Notes: generated by a model not told the origin, from the letters alone. A stretch of DNA of 43,290 nt from Chalciporus piperatus (GCA_038093975.1 JBBPTG010000205.1:1-43290), one strand, 5' to 3'. Positions 1-9,608 are shown, counted from the stretch's first letter. Numbers and translations: made by a program.

Positions 1-154
1 TATCTCCGCAGTAGATTCGGAGATAGGTTTCTACTTCCTGGTTGACACGTTCAGTTTCCCCATCGGATTGGGGATGGTAGGCGGTGGAGAGAGAAAGGTC
101 GTATCCAAGGATTTGTCCTAGTTCACGAGCGAACTCGGATGCGAATTGTGGTCC

Positions 155-2878
155 TCAGTCGCTGATGATTTTGTCGTAAAGACCGAATCTCAGGTAGACT
201 TTGTGGAAAAAGAGGGAGGCGATCCCTTCGGCGGTGACAGTTTTCTTAGTAGGGCAGAGAATTACCCCCTTTGTAAGCCCGTGGTCGACCACGACCAACA
301 GAGAATCGAAGCCATTGGAAATGGGTAGGTCGGTGATTAGGTCACAGGACACTTGCTGGAACGGCTTGGAGCTCTTTGACGGTATGGGCATCAAGGGTGG
401 AGTAGTTGGATGCGTGTTCGCTTTGTTCTGTTGGCAGGTTGCGCATCCTTCGACATATTTGCGCACAAACTGTGCAAGACCAGGCCACCAGAATTCAGCA
501 GCAACCAGCTGTCTGGTTTTGAGATAACCCGGGTGGCCGGCGGTGGGGTGATCATGGCAGCGTTGGACGACAGTGCGACGTAAGCTTTCGTCCGGTGGGA
601 TGTAAACGCGACCCTGGTAGGTCAGGACACCGTTATTCATCTGCCAGTCAGCCAGCCGGGATCGGAATGGCGCAGGGATATCGTCGTCAATGGCTTGTAA
701 TGTGGTGAGGAGAAACGGGTCATCTTTGGAAAGACTGGAAATGTGGTTGTTCATGGCGGCGTCGATGACACGGACAAATAGGGAGGGTGGTAGTAGAGTG
801 GTACCCGCATTGTCATCGGCGTTGATGGGAAAGTGATCAGCACGCCTAGATAAGGCATCGGGACCGGCGAGGGATGAGCCAGGAACATGAATCATTTTCA
901 GGTCAAAGTCAGCAAGATCGAGGAGCCAGCGGGCTTGCCGACGGTTTAGATTCTGGGGTTGGCGGAAGTAGGTCAGGTTTTTGTGATCAGTGAAGACTTG
1001 GACAGGGAAGGGAGAGCCGTGGAGATAATGTCGCCAGGTTTTGAGTGCACGGATCACGGCGAGGAGTTCACGATCATAGATATCGTAGTTCCGTTCAGCA
1101 TCACCAAAGGATTGGGAGAGGTAGGAACAGGGGTGCCAATCACCGTTGGCGTCAGTTTGGAGGAGTATACCTCCAGAGGCAAATTTAGAGGCGTCGGTTG
1201 CGATGGCGAAGGGTTTGGAAAGGTCTGGGAAGTGTAAGACGGGTTTCGCCAGGAACATCTGTTTTAGACGGGCGAAGGCATCTTGGCAGGCATTGTTCCA
1301 GTCCCATCGATGATCCTTTTTGGTCAGATCGATCAAAGGGCGGGCAACTAAGGAGTAATTTGGGATAAAGCGTCGATAGAAGTTGGCAAAGCCAAGGAAT
1401 GAGCGAACTTCTTTGACGGTAGTGGGAATGGGCCATTGAGAGATGCCGTCGAGTTTGACGGGATCCATGGCAAGCTCTCCGGGGCGGACGATCATGCCAA
1501 GATATTCTACTTCGTTTACGGCGAAGTTGCATTTCTCTAAACGAAGATGGAGATCTAGCTCTTGCATCCGTTCGAGGACTCGTTGTGTGTGAGCGGTGTG
1601 AGTAGCATCGTCGGGAGAAAAGATGAGAAGGTCGTCCATATAGATGACAAGCCACCCTTCAGCTATCATGTCTCGAAAAGAGTCGTTCATGAAGCGTTGG
1701 AAGGTGGCTGGGGAGTTGTTCAGTCCGAAGAACATCACAGTCGGTTCAAAGAGGCCTTTGTGGGTGAGGAAAGCGGCTTTCCACTGGTGTCCGTCTTTGA
1801 TGCGGACATTGTTGTAACCCCATCGCACATCAAACTTGGTAAAGACTTTGGCGTCTTTCAATTTGTCGACGAGATCCCCGATGAGGGGAAGTGGGTACGC
1901 GTCTCGGGTAGTATGTTCGTTGAGATATCGATAGTCTTGGCAAGGGCGGAGTTTTCCATCTTTCTTCTTGACGAAGAAGAAGGGGGATGCCTGGGGGGAA
2001 TTGGAAGGACATATTTTTCCCGTACGCAGGTTCTCTTCGAGGAAGTCTTCTGTGGCTTTCTTTTCATCCGGAGATAGCGGATAAAGTTTTCCAATTTTAG
2101 GGACGAAGGATTCCTTCAGGTTAATCTCGTGGTCATAAACCCGAGATGGAGGAAGGTGACCAGCCGAGGGTTCATCGAAAACCGGGGCATATCTGGCATA
2201 TTCTTTTGGGAGGATAGGTTTGGGTTTAGCCAGTTCGGCTGCGATTGCGAGTTCAGTAGCTCGGGTAAGGCGAGCGACAACATGATTGGGGACAAAGCGT
2301 GAACCGCAACGAATAATGCGGTTTAGGGTATGGTTTTCGTAAGCGCGGTTAAGAAAGGTGGATTCGGTTTCAGAGTCCAGGTAGTCATAGAGTTGTTGAT
2401 CGACTTCCGGGGTTACATAAGAGTGTCGAGGAGGAGGGGTAGGTCGAGTGAAGAGTTGGTCGTTGGCTTTACAGGCTGCAGCATGTATGGTATACAACTT
2501 CTTTGACTCGTCGATGGACTCCGACAGCGACAGGGTACGTCGGCGCCAATCGATGGTTGGATTAGCTTTTTCAAGCCATGGGAGTCCTAGGATGACGTTC
2601 TCGTTTCCGCAATTCATGACGTGGAAGATTACTTCTTGTGCGATTCCTTCGATATCAAGGAAGAGAGTGGTGGTAAAGAGTATCATCCCGCTTTTGTTTG
2701 CGGTCTGGTCGACGTTTCGGACTCGAATAGGGGTTTCAAGTCGAGTAGTGGGGATTCGATTTCTTCGTATAAAGCCCCAGTCGATGCAGGAGATGTCTGC
2801 GCCGCTATCAATGAGGGCGTGGGTTTCGACGGCTTTCATCGTGTGCGAGAGAACGATAATCTGTATGGGAATTTGCAT
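155..2878 (-). CDS. Ty3/gypsy Pol polyprotein: protease, RT, RNase H, integrase (integrase interrupted)
   Basis: The 907-codon frame encodes the enzymes that process, copy and integrate the element. An aspartic protease motif (LIDSGAD) lies near residue 22. RT follows with its catalytic YMDD near residue 412, then RNase H (TDASKFASGG), an HHCC integrase zinc finger ending GCATCQQNK, and the start of the integrase core. The frame stops at TGA (155-157) exactly where the family has SDRGPQF, so an Arg CGA codon probably became TGA. Reading continues open beyond it to the window edge ([16 protein letters not shown] is visible). The pol frame is open upstream of its first ATG and overlaps the end of gag in a different frame. 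The product is probably non-functional because of the nonsense codon. Confidence 0.9.
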   Translation of the reverse strand: MQIPIQIIVLSHTMKAVETHALIDSGADISCIDWGFIRRNRIPTTRLETPIRVRNVDQTANKSGMILFTTTLFLDIEGIAQEVIFHVMNCGNENVILGLPWLEKANPTIDWRRRTLSLSESIDESKKLYTIHAAACKANDQLFTRPTPPPRHSYVTPEVDQQLYDYLDSETESTFLNRAYENHTLNRIIRCGSRFVPNHVVARLTRATELAIAAELAKPKPILPKEYARYAPVFDEPSAGHLPPSRVYDHEINLKESFVPKIGKLYPLSPDEKKATEDFLEENLRTGKICPSNSPQASPFFFVKKKDGKLRPCQDYRYLNEHTTRDAYPLPLIGDLVDKLKDAKVFTKFDVRWGYNNVRIKDGHQWKAAFLTHKGLFEPTVMFFGLNNSPATFQRFMNDSFRDMIAEGWLVIYMDDLLIFSPDDATHTAHTQRVLERMQELDLHLRLEKCNFAVNEVEYLGMIVRPGELAMDPVKLDGISQWPIPTTVKEVRSFLGFANFYRRFIPNYSLVARPLIDLTKKDHRWDWNNACQDAFARLKQMFLAKPVLHFPDLSKPFAIATDASKFASGGILLQTDANGDWHPCSYLSQSFGDAERNYDIYDRELLAVIRALKTWRHYLHGSPFPVQVFTDHKNLTYFRQPQNLNRRQARWLLDLADFDLKMIHVPGSSLAGPDALSRRADHFPINADDNAGTTLLPPSLFVRVIDAAMNNHISSLSKDDPFLLTTLQAIDDDIPAPFRSRLADWQMNNGVLTYQGRVYIPPDESLRRTVVQRCHDHPTAGHPGYLKTRQLVAAEFWWPGLAQFVRKYVEGCATCQQNKANTHPTTPPLMPIPSKSSKPFQQVSCDLITDLPISNGFDSLLVVVDHGLTKGVILCPTKKTVTAEGIASLFFHKVYLRFGLYDKIISD

Positions 2879-2952
2879 AGAGCGCTTTCGCGACTTTACA
2901 AGTACAGGTGCACACGTGATTGGGGAAGCTTGCGTCGGCAGAGCTTCCCGGT

Positions 2953-4127
2953 CTAAAAACCCTTTGTGACAAAGGCTATTTTACGAACGGTGGTTTCGTC
3001 CTCATCATCTATCTCGATCAGCGAGGGAATTTCTTCCTCAACCTTCTGAACCTTCTTCGGGGTTTTCTGGTTCGAGGAGAACTCTGGGCAAGCGTTGGAC
3101 CGATGTCCAGCTTTCCTGCAGCGGAAGCAGAGCCCTTTCTCCTGGCAGCGTTTCCGCTCTTCAGGAGTGAGTTTGGAGATACGGATGACGTCGACGTCCA
3201 TGGCATTGGGGTCCCTGGCAGGGGTAGAGTGGTTGGTGGAGGAGAACGGACGGAATGGCTTGGCAGGGTTGCGATTACGATTCGCGATTTCATTGGCGTG
3301 TTCCCATTGGGTCTGGAACTGGGTAGTGCGTTTGTACCAATCCTCAATCGTGGTAGGGACAGTGTCCATGCTGTTGACTCGTCTCATGAGGGAGACGGGT
3401 ATGCCTGCGGAAAAGTATCCGATTAGGACGTTGTTATCGGTGATTCCTGATAAGGCGACTTGATTCTGGAAGCTCGAAATGAATTCTGGGAGGGAGGGAG
3501 AATACTCTCCATTCTTGAGAGGTTTCATTCGTTTGGTGGAGAGCCAGGCGACGGCGTTTCCTACGGTGTCGTGGTGCTTGAATGCGGTTTCGAAATCAGT
3601 GATAAACTGAGCCCAGGTTCCCATTGTGACTGTAGCGCCGGTGATGGCTTTGCGGCGGAAGGTGGCGGCCCAAGTGGCTGTGAGATAGAATTGGATGGAA
3701 TTCATCCAAGCAGTGCTCTTTTCAAAGGAGCCATCAAAGGCGTCTGGGGCTCCGATGCGGAGTTCAGTGGGTTTGGAGGACGACATGGGGTTTACAAAGG
3801 TAGGGGGTATCTGATACGCTCCTGGTGCAAATGCGGGTGCGGGAAGGGAAGGAGTGGGGAAAGCTGGGGTTCGTGGGGGAGCAGGCGACACAGGGAACTG
3901 TGGAGCTCTTCGGGATATTGGGGTCGGTGACGGTGGTGTTGGTGACCTTGGGATGGTTACAGCTGAGGAAAATTCGTGGGAGAGGTGAAGGGTTTCTTCT
4001 TGTTCCTCTTGGGTGGTGATTGGTTCGTCGTAAAGATCTGCGGTGTCGTAGGGGTTAGAGGGATCTTCCTCTTCAGGTGAGCCCGAGTCAGAAGATTCGG
4101 GGTTCTGTGGATTAGCGGTCTCTCGTG
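2953..4127 (-). CDS. Ty3/gypsy Gag with CCHC zinc knuckle, 5' end disrupted by a solo LTR
   Basis: Gag forms the retrotransposon particle and binds its RNA. The frame has an acidic, proline-rich N-terminal region, a retrotransposon gag core and one CCHC knuckle (CFRCRKAGHRSNACP) near the C-terminus. An open frame with an ATG starts at 4152, but those first residues are encoded by the solo LTR inserted at 4128, so they are not native. Removing the LTR and one copy of its duplication restores an open frame reaching back to a TAG near 4646 without an ATG. The native start is therefore unknown; the first internal Met is about 120 residues in. It stops just upstream of pol. Confidence 0.8.
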
Positions 4128-4581
4128 TGTTATAGTATGTAAAACTTTTCAAACTTTTGCCTACAAACGGTATTCGAACTCTGGACTTTGTCTACAACTT
4201 AGGGGCCAAGCCGGATTCATCTTAAATCCGCTCCGGTAGTCCCTGTAGCATTACGTAAACTATTACATAATCAGGTCACGTGACAAAGGTCCAGACTTAG
4301 ATGAGTCAGCAATGATGTCATGGCCTAGACCCTAATCCGTGCCTGGTACCTTCTCTTATCGTCGTCCCTTTACCTTATCTATCTTTCCCTTTATGATTTC
4401 CTTATTCGGCTGTTGGTCTGTGCGCACTTCTCAATAGTATATAAGTAGCCTTGTACTTATCACAGACTCCAGTCTAATCCATTTGTTGCTTCACCGCAAT
4501 TAAGCTTTAGTACTCAGCATATTCCTTCGCAAGGCTTAGTGTTGCCTTAAGTCCCCGCTGTGTTGTGACCCAGTCATAACA
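4128..4581 (+). mobile_element. Solo LTR, same family as the chromovirus at 35607-42203
   Basis: The sequence begins TGTTATAG and ends CATAACA and matches the two LTRs at 35607-36062 and 41748-42203 along its length, with about ten visible differences and small indels. A perfect 5-bp target-site duplication TCGTG flanks it (4123-4127 and 4582-4586). This shows insertion of a full element followed by LTR-LTR recombination, leaving one LTR. It carries the same TATA box, the E-box GTCACGTGAC (4275-4284) and the TGAGTCA motif as its relatives. It lies in the 5' end of a gag gene on the other strand and is younger than that insertion. Confidence 0.93.
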
Positions 4582-4663
4582 TCGTGGGGGGCCCCAACGA
4601 GAGGTGTCGAGGCGAGGTCGTTGGGAAATGGTGGAGGTCTACAGCGAAGGTAGCCTTCAGGGG

Positions 4664-4675
4664 TAACTTAGACCT
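4664..4675 (-). other. Self-complementary primer-binding site of the minus-strand gypsy element
   Basis: Just inside the LTR, after a 2-nt gap, the minus strand reads AGGTCTAAGTTA. Its exact complement TAACTTAGACCT lies in the LTR itself (plus coordinates 4853-4864) about 30 nt downstream of the TATA box, where the RNA should begin. This is the geometry of Tf1-type self-priming, in which the RNA 5' end folds onto the PBS. There is no sign of a tRNA-type PBS starting with TGG here. The rest of the leader to 4582 is GC-rich and non-coding. Confidence 0.65.
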
Positions 4676-4677
4676 TT

Positions 4678-5146
4678 TGTTACGCTTGTACCGGGTAGGT
4701 CAAAGCGTAGACACAAAAGCCTAGTCAAAGACAAGGGTTTCAAGGTAGCCTAACGATGGGATGTCCACGTTAAGGCCTAGCGTCCGTTCAAGAGTGGGAC
4801 GGTGACTCTCAGAGGGTTCAAGGAAGCGAGGAATGACCAAGCTAGATTGCGTAGGTCTAAGTTAGAGTTACAGGAGGAAACTCGAAGGTTTATATAAGTG
4901 AAGAAACGAGTTAAGGGCAGGCATAGAACAAGTCAGAATACGTAAGAACAAGTCATGACGAATAGGAATGAGTCATGCTCGGTAAGTATACGAGTCAGCG
5001 ATGACGAAGCGTGGAAGGTGAAAGAACATTAAGGAATGTTCGCTGACTAAAGCAAGGTAAGAAATAAGGGGCCTAGGCAGGACTTGAACCAGCGACTAGG
5101 ACTTAGTACAAGGTAACAAAGAAAGAAAGAATGAGTGATCGTAACA
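4678..5146 (-). repeat. 5' LTR of the minus-strand gypsy element
   Basis: The 469-bp segment begins TGTTACG and ends CGTAACA, so its ends are inverted repeats of each other. Its inner edge abuts the self-priming PBS and its outer edge abuts an unrelated reading frame. On the minus strand a TATA box (TTATATAAA, about 4889-4898) is placed to drive the element. The upstream U3 holds TGAGTCA and TGACG-like motifs around 4970-5010 that could bind bZIP factors. The partner LTR is outside the window. Confidence 0.8.
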
Positions 5147-5147
5147 C

Positions 5148-5588
5148 ATTCACCTTCCTCGCACCAAAACGGCACTCAGTGGAGAGGACATTAATTGGGC
5201 TAAGCAGGACAGCCCATCTGATCCCCAAGCGGCGTTCGCAAACCACCTAGCCATCAATGCCCCCCCGGCGGACAGCCCGTCGTTCGCGTATAAACACAAA
5301 AAATCATTCAAACCCCTGACCCGAGCCAAGTTCCTATCCACCCTAGCCTCCGCTCTGAAGGCGAACGGCGTTAAGCCCCTCAACGGCCACGGTATCCGTA
5401 TAGGATCAACCCTCGAGTACCTCCTTCGCAACGTACCGTTCGACGTAGTAAAGGTAAAAGGAAGGTGGGCGAGTGACGCCTTCCTCAAATATCTCAGACG
5501 GCATGCTCAGGTCCTAGCACCCTACATGCAAGCCCAACCTGCCCTGCACGACTCACTCCTCAGAATCACCCTACCCCCCGTTCGTTAA
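5148..5588 (+). pseudogene. C-terminal part of a tyrosine recombinase, truncated by the gypsy insertion
   Basis: The frame is open from the LTR boundary to TAA at 5586-5588 and has no start of its own. It shows the H-x-x-R box as HGIR (codon His at 5388), then GRW about 27 residues later, and tyrosines in KYLRRH and APYMQ, either of which could be the nucleophile. This fits the C-terminal catalytic half of a phage-integrase-fold recombinase. Such genes occur in fungi in Crypton- or DIRS-type elements, but no neighbouring RT or terminal structure tells which. The N-terminal half should lie beyond the left end of the gypsy element, outside the window. Confidence 0.7.
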
Positions 5589-5800
5589 GCAGTAAGTCTT
5601 CCCCCATCCTTCTCCTCCTAGTTCCTGGGCTTGAGCTTTGCTTCTCGCGTCGTCGAACGCTTCATTTTTGGGATCGCAGCTCACCTCCAGCCCAGGCCTT
5701 TTTCCGGAGCCGGACAGCACTTCGCGCTGCCACCCGCTCTCTCTCGTCCTCACACCCCTTCATACATGTGTCCCACATCATTCGTTTGCATGTACCTACA
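5589..5800. other. Non-coding stretch after the recombinase relic
   Basis: No supported gene. It is pyrimidine-rich, probably 3' flank of the recombinase. Short overlapping frames on both strands show no recognisable motif. Confidence 0.5.
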
Positions 5801-6049
5801 CTAGTATACATTCAAACGAATCTCTTTGCCAGCCCCCCGATATGTGTGACTGCCAAAGACGACGTGTGCACGCAGTAAATCAACAAGCCACTGCTTTCGA
5901 TCACGATAATGCCAGCTCAGACCATGCTCAGTACATAAGGTCTGCAGCTGTTCACAAGACAAGTACTGGAACTGCTGTACAAACTCAGCCACATCGTCAA
6001 TGACGACAGGCAACATGGTCCGTTGTGGATGCACCGCTCGAGGATCCAA
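5801..6049 (-). pseudogene. SAP-like fragment resembling the relic at 24602-25228
   Basis: An 82-codon frame contains a segment of the pattern FVQQFxxLxxxxLxxLCTEHGL followed by R-x-RK and LLRAHV. The same spacing occurs in the frame at 24602 (FVEHFSS, then LQHGL, WRKP and LRSHEC). The shared pattern suggests a SAP-like helix pair from one family present twice in the window. Comparable segments occur near the start of large transposon-associated proteins in mushrooms, but that link is from memory and unproven. The frame ends without a conserved C-terminus. Confidence 0.3.
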
Positions 6050-6268
6050 TGCTCTGGAACAGAGTCCAACAAACTCGAAATCTCAGTGAAGCTCCGCATA
6101 GGACACACTTTCGTCCCGAAGGGCTTCGCCACTCAGGATAACTCGTCTCGCTCCACTGAATGCTGATCGGGTCGTCAGCGACAACAAACGTACCTAAATG
6201 CAGTAACGCACCAGAGGAAGACATGACAAACGGGAAAAAAAGAATGTGTACAAAGAAAGCACGGAGAC

Positions 6269-6958
6269 TAGTGTTTAAAAAGTCCAGTTACATAACTGGA
6301 AAAAAACCGAAACTTAACTTAACTGGAGCGAAATATAACTGAAACCGGGTGAAAAATTGTAACTGGTTACGTCCAGTTTCAGTTACAGTTTTGTCACTTC
6401 CAAAATTTTACAAAACTGTACACAAACTGGTTATAACTGGTTATAAATAATAACCTATATATGGTCATCTACCACTATTTTTCCTGATTTTTTACAAATT
6501 TTTCCGACCTTATTTGACTTTCTTTCTGAATATTGAAGTAAATTGATGAAATGACTGATTGAGACACACTCAACTCAAATACACATGTTAATTTGCACTG
6601 CTGAGATTACATATTTGCTTGTATTTTACTTAACTTGACCTCCCTTCCAATGCTATATCCACCAAAACATATGATAATCATGGTAATATAATAAAATGAG
6701 CATATCTTCACAAGGACTGAACCAAATCACATGATCCAGGGGTCATTTTAAAGCTACGAATCAGGGCTTTCTAATGTTTGTCCAGTTATTACAAAAAACC
6801 GGTCACAAACCGGTCACAAACTGGACCATAACTGATATGACAGTTATGTAGAGTTTCAGTTCAGTTAAACTGATTTTGCCGAAATTGATAACCAGTTACA
6901 GTTACAGTTTTGTCAAAAGAGGTATAAAAACTTAACTTAACTGGACTTTTAAACACTA
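6269..6958. mobile_element. hAT-like non-autonomous element (MITE), 690 bp
   Basis: The ends are imperfect 20-bp inverted repeats: TAGTGTTTAAAAAGTCC on the left and the same sequence with one A fewer on the right. An 8-bp target duplication flanks it, ACGGAGAC (6261-6268) and ATGGAGAC (6959-6966), differing at one base. Eight-bp duplications and TAGNG-type ends are typical of hAT transposons. The inside is AT-rich, has no long frame, and repeats AACTGG and CCAGTTA motifs many times, including AACTTAACTTAACTGGA near both ends in the same orientation. It would need a transposase from elsewhere. Confidence 0.8.
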
Positions 6959-7469
6959 ATGGAGACAGTGTATGTGTGCTGTGCTGTGGTGGCAAATGTT
7001 CGCAAAAGGACTATAGATTGCAAGCACAACGAGTGTCCAGGATTAATGATCCAGGAGTTCAAAAAGCAGCAGAGAGGTTGCAACTTTGCTAGACACAATG
7101 AGTGGATGTTGTTAGAAGCGAGGCTGAGGACCGTATCAGCAGTATGATGTGATTACAATGTGGTAGGAGCGACACTCAAAACCCTATGTAGCACGTGCTG
7201 TGCTGACCAATTCGAATGCTGACCAACCCGGATTTAACGGGTCCGAGATGATCGTTGTCAGGAAATCCGTCGCAGAAAGCTGAACCCCAAAGGGTCCAGG
7301 AACTATAGTTTTACTGCCCAATGGTTGGACTTGTCAAAATCTGCACGAGCAGGTCACGTGACCGTGTTGAACTTGCCGCGTCAGCAATTTCGAGTCCTCA
7401 CCACTACAACTACTTACTACTACCCAACAACCCACCTCAACACAGCACGAAAACACAGCCAGCGCGGGC
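6959..7469. other. Non-coding stretch with a strong E-box palindrome
   Basis: No supported gene. It holds the 12-bp palindrome GGTCACGTGACC (7352-7363). At about 7468-7485 lies GCGCGGGCTCAACAGCT, an inverted relative of the hairpin repeats at 43106-43276. Frames at 6959-7147 and 7321-7600 show no recognisable motif. Confidence 0.45.
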
Positions 7470-7814
7470 TCAACAGCTCGGGAACCTCAGGTGGTACCGT
7501 TCGAGCACATCGACGACTGCTAGGATTGGTTCCCCCCTTTCCTCGATGGACAAAAGTTGATCTCTGGTTGATCTCGTTTTCCACCCAAAAACCTGCTTGA
7601 ATTGCTCATTGAGAGCCCTGATATTGCTTCCGGTTCGATCGACTAAATCCTCATCGAGCTCAAAGGATAAAAAGGTCGAGTACTTTGATGTTGCTGGATC
7701 TCCGATGGGCAATTCGCCAGGTAGATCACGGAGTACTGCGCGCAGGTGCTCGAGGAGATGCAGGAACTGATTAGGGGTGAGAGACTCAGCTGCTGGTAAC
7801 AGCAGGTCCATCAC
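7470..7814 (-). CDS. Small hypothetical protein, 114 aa
   Basis: I do not recognise this protein. The frame runs from ATG to a stop, is rich in Leu, Glu and Asp, and reads like a soluble helical protein (SLTPNQFLHLLEHLRAVL, later LNEQFKQVFGWKTRS). The composition is more protein-like than the shadow frames nearby. No intron, signal peptide or membrane segment is evident. It could be a small gene or the remnant of a longer one. The GC-rich hairpin-like repeat at 7468-7485 overlaps its 3' end. Confidence 0.3.
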   Translation of the reverse strand: MMDLLLPAAESLTPNQFLHLLEHLRAVLRDLPGELPIGDPATSKYSTFLSFELDEDLVDRTGSNIRALNEQFKQVFGWKTRSTRDQLLSIEERGEPILAVVDVLERYHLRFPSC

Positions 7815-8615
7815 AAGCGAAGAAGGGAAACAATTTGCTTCCGGCCGACCGGTGCCAGCCTGAGTATCTACACTGCTGACTTATCCACAGTTCTCAACAG
7901 GCCTGAAACTCCCTCGACTTTTCAACCAGGTAATAAACAGTTAATAACAACACTTCGACACAGCTGCGTAAAAGTAACGACTTTCCAACTGTACCCTAAT
8001 ATAGACATTCGTTTTTGTATCCCCGGTATTAGTCTCGTTTATATGAGCCATTTGGTGTGCTATATTGTATGCTGTTTCGGACAGGGTTGGAGTCCTACTC
8101 CTCGATATATTATATATGTTGTCATTCACTGCTACTACATTGCTGGCGAGAGTGAAGTGATTATTGAACTACTTTGAGACCTGTAGACATTTGCTTGATT
8201 ATGTAGCTTATGTACCTACAATAGCTATCATTGTAATATAGACTATGTCGTGCTACCAGGAGAAGCCTTTTTTCCTGATGCATCCCGATCGTGTTGTTGC
8301 GGATGCAGGTGAGGAACTGGACGATGATATTTATGCTCGCGAAGGATACAGCGCGCTGTATAGTACTGTCTTGCATGTATTTACATCCATTAGATGATAT
8401 ATGCTCCGACATATAGTACTCGATGACGATCTGAAGTACCCTCGGGACATCGCTCGAGAGGAGATTATACTACATTACTTTACACCCTTGGTAGCCGCCC
8501 CCATGTGTCAGGGATTATCCTAGTTCTGCAGTTTTTGTGATGTACTTGGATTTCAGTGCTGAGTGAACACGCTGATGCAGTCTTCATCTTGATACGGGAC
8601 GTATAGTATCTCCTC
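7815..8615. other. No gene seen
   Basis: AT-moderate DNA with only short frames on the minus strand (7941-8129, 8161-8412) lacking recognisable motifs. Nothing here shows LTR structure or RNA-gene folding that I can support. Confidence 0.4.
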
Positions 8616-8620
8616 GAAAT

Positions 8621-9245
8621 TGAAACGACTCAACTCAATCAAGAGCTAGCGCTATCATCAGACAACATGCCCTAGCGAAACCACATCAACTCAGTAACTA
8701 GAGCTGAGGATCAGACTAGGCAAGCAGGAGCGCTTGGCCCATGAAGTTCAAGAAGAGGAAACTCCAGGAGAACAAGACTGGAGAGCCAGTGCTTGTCAAC
8801 CCGGGTTTATATACTATTGACAGTGTTTGTACATGTTGTGACTAAACCTTAACTATATGACTAGTAAACCTTAACTATATAACTAGGTATGACTAGATAT
8901 GAGTCATGGCGAGTAACAGCCAATAGCGTATATGACTAGGAAGCGAGATGAGTCAGCGTGAGTCAGTATGAGTCACGGTGAGTCATAATGAGTCAATAAG
9001 AGTCTGAGTCATGGTGACTCGGTATGAGTTATGGACAGTGGGGAAGATACACAGCCACGCACAGCCACGTTATGTAAGCGAAAGGCTAGACCTAGCTGAT
9101 GTCAGCAGGTCACGTGATGTGATCTTGATAAGATAAGATAACAGGAAAGGGAGAGAAAGCGACTAAGTGCAAAAGTGAAAGAGAAACGTAGTAAGTGTAG
9201 TGAAGTGTAGGAAAGACTAGGATAAGGAACTGAGCGTTCGTAACA
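8621..9245 (-). mobile_element. Solo LTR, third family, minus orientation
   Basis: The 625-bp segment reads TGAAACG at its left end and CGTAACA at its right end and is flanked by a perfect 5-bp duplication GAAAT (8616-8620 and 9246-9250). On the minus strand a TATA box (AGTATATAAACC, about 8804-8816) sits between a long U3 and a shorter R-U5. U3 carries seven TGAGTCA motifs and an E-box GGTCACGTGA (9108-9117). Its right end CGTAACA is shared with the LTR at 4678-5146, but the interiors differ. The left boundary rests mainly on the duplication. Confidence 0.6.
8949..8995. promoter_or_regulatory. Array of TGAGTCA sites at exact 10-bp spacing
   Basis: Five copies of TGAGTCA begin at 8949, 8959, 8969, 8979 and 8989. 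Two further copies lie at 8900 and 9005. TGAGTCA is the consensus of AP-1/Gcn4-type bZIP factors. One-turn spacing would place all sites on the same DNA face. The array lies upstream of the TATA box within the LTR U3, so it could act as the element's enhancer. Confidence 0.6.
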
Positions 9246-9608
9246 GAAATGGACTCGGAGTTATTCGAATGGTGCACAACTTCTTCGACATCTAGCCAGA
9301 TATTAATACAGCCAATCCCTCCACTAGTACTCCTTGTTAGGCTGTTATTCTTCCTCGTGCAACACCTGCGGCAGAAGCACCCCATGTAGCTACTTATTTG
9401 GGATGCCGACGGCACAGCCCATGTGAATATTGTAGGGATTGCGACCGGCGAGCCAACATCGGCCCATATGGGTGCTCAGCACATTGACTGATGGGCCGAA
9501 ATGGGTGGTCGGTCACTGACCCATGGGCCCATTGGTTGTGTATGAGAGTTGTAATACAAGTGCCAGTGATTGGATGGTGTTTTGTAGCCTTCGGTATTGT
9601 GCTATGAT
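9246..9608. other. No gene seen
   Basis: It contains a short frame on the minus strand (9110-9415) without recognisable motif, and several interspersed GGCCCAT/ATGGGCC dyads around 9463-9532. Confidence 0.4.

Larger units (their letters stand above)
1..5146 (-). mobile_element. Ty3/gypsy LTR retrotransposon, minus strand, 3' part outside the window
   Basis: The order on the minus strand is LTR (4678-5146), a short leader with a primer-binding site, gag, then pol, running off the left edge inside the integrase. The domain order protease, RT, RNase H, integrase places it in Ty3/gypsy. The element is interrupted near the start of gag by a solo LTR of another family (4128-4581). The DNA to the right (from 5148) reads as a tyrosine-recombinase frame, so the element appears to have inserted into that gene. 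Its second LTR and the matching target-site duplication are outside the window, so the left boundary cannot be set. Confidence 0.9.

Noticed and set aside
8504..9245. Longer LTR call ending at a TGGGGGC primer-like site
   Set aside because: That boundary gives no target duplication, whereas 8621-9245 has a perfect GAAAT duplication and matching TG/CA ends.
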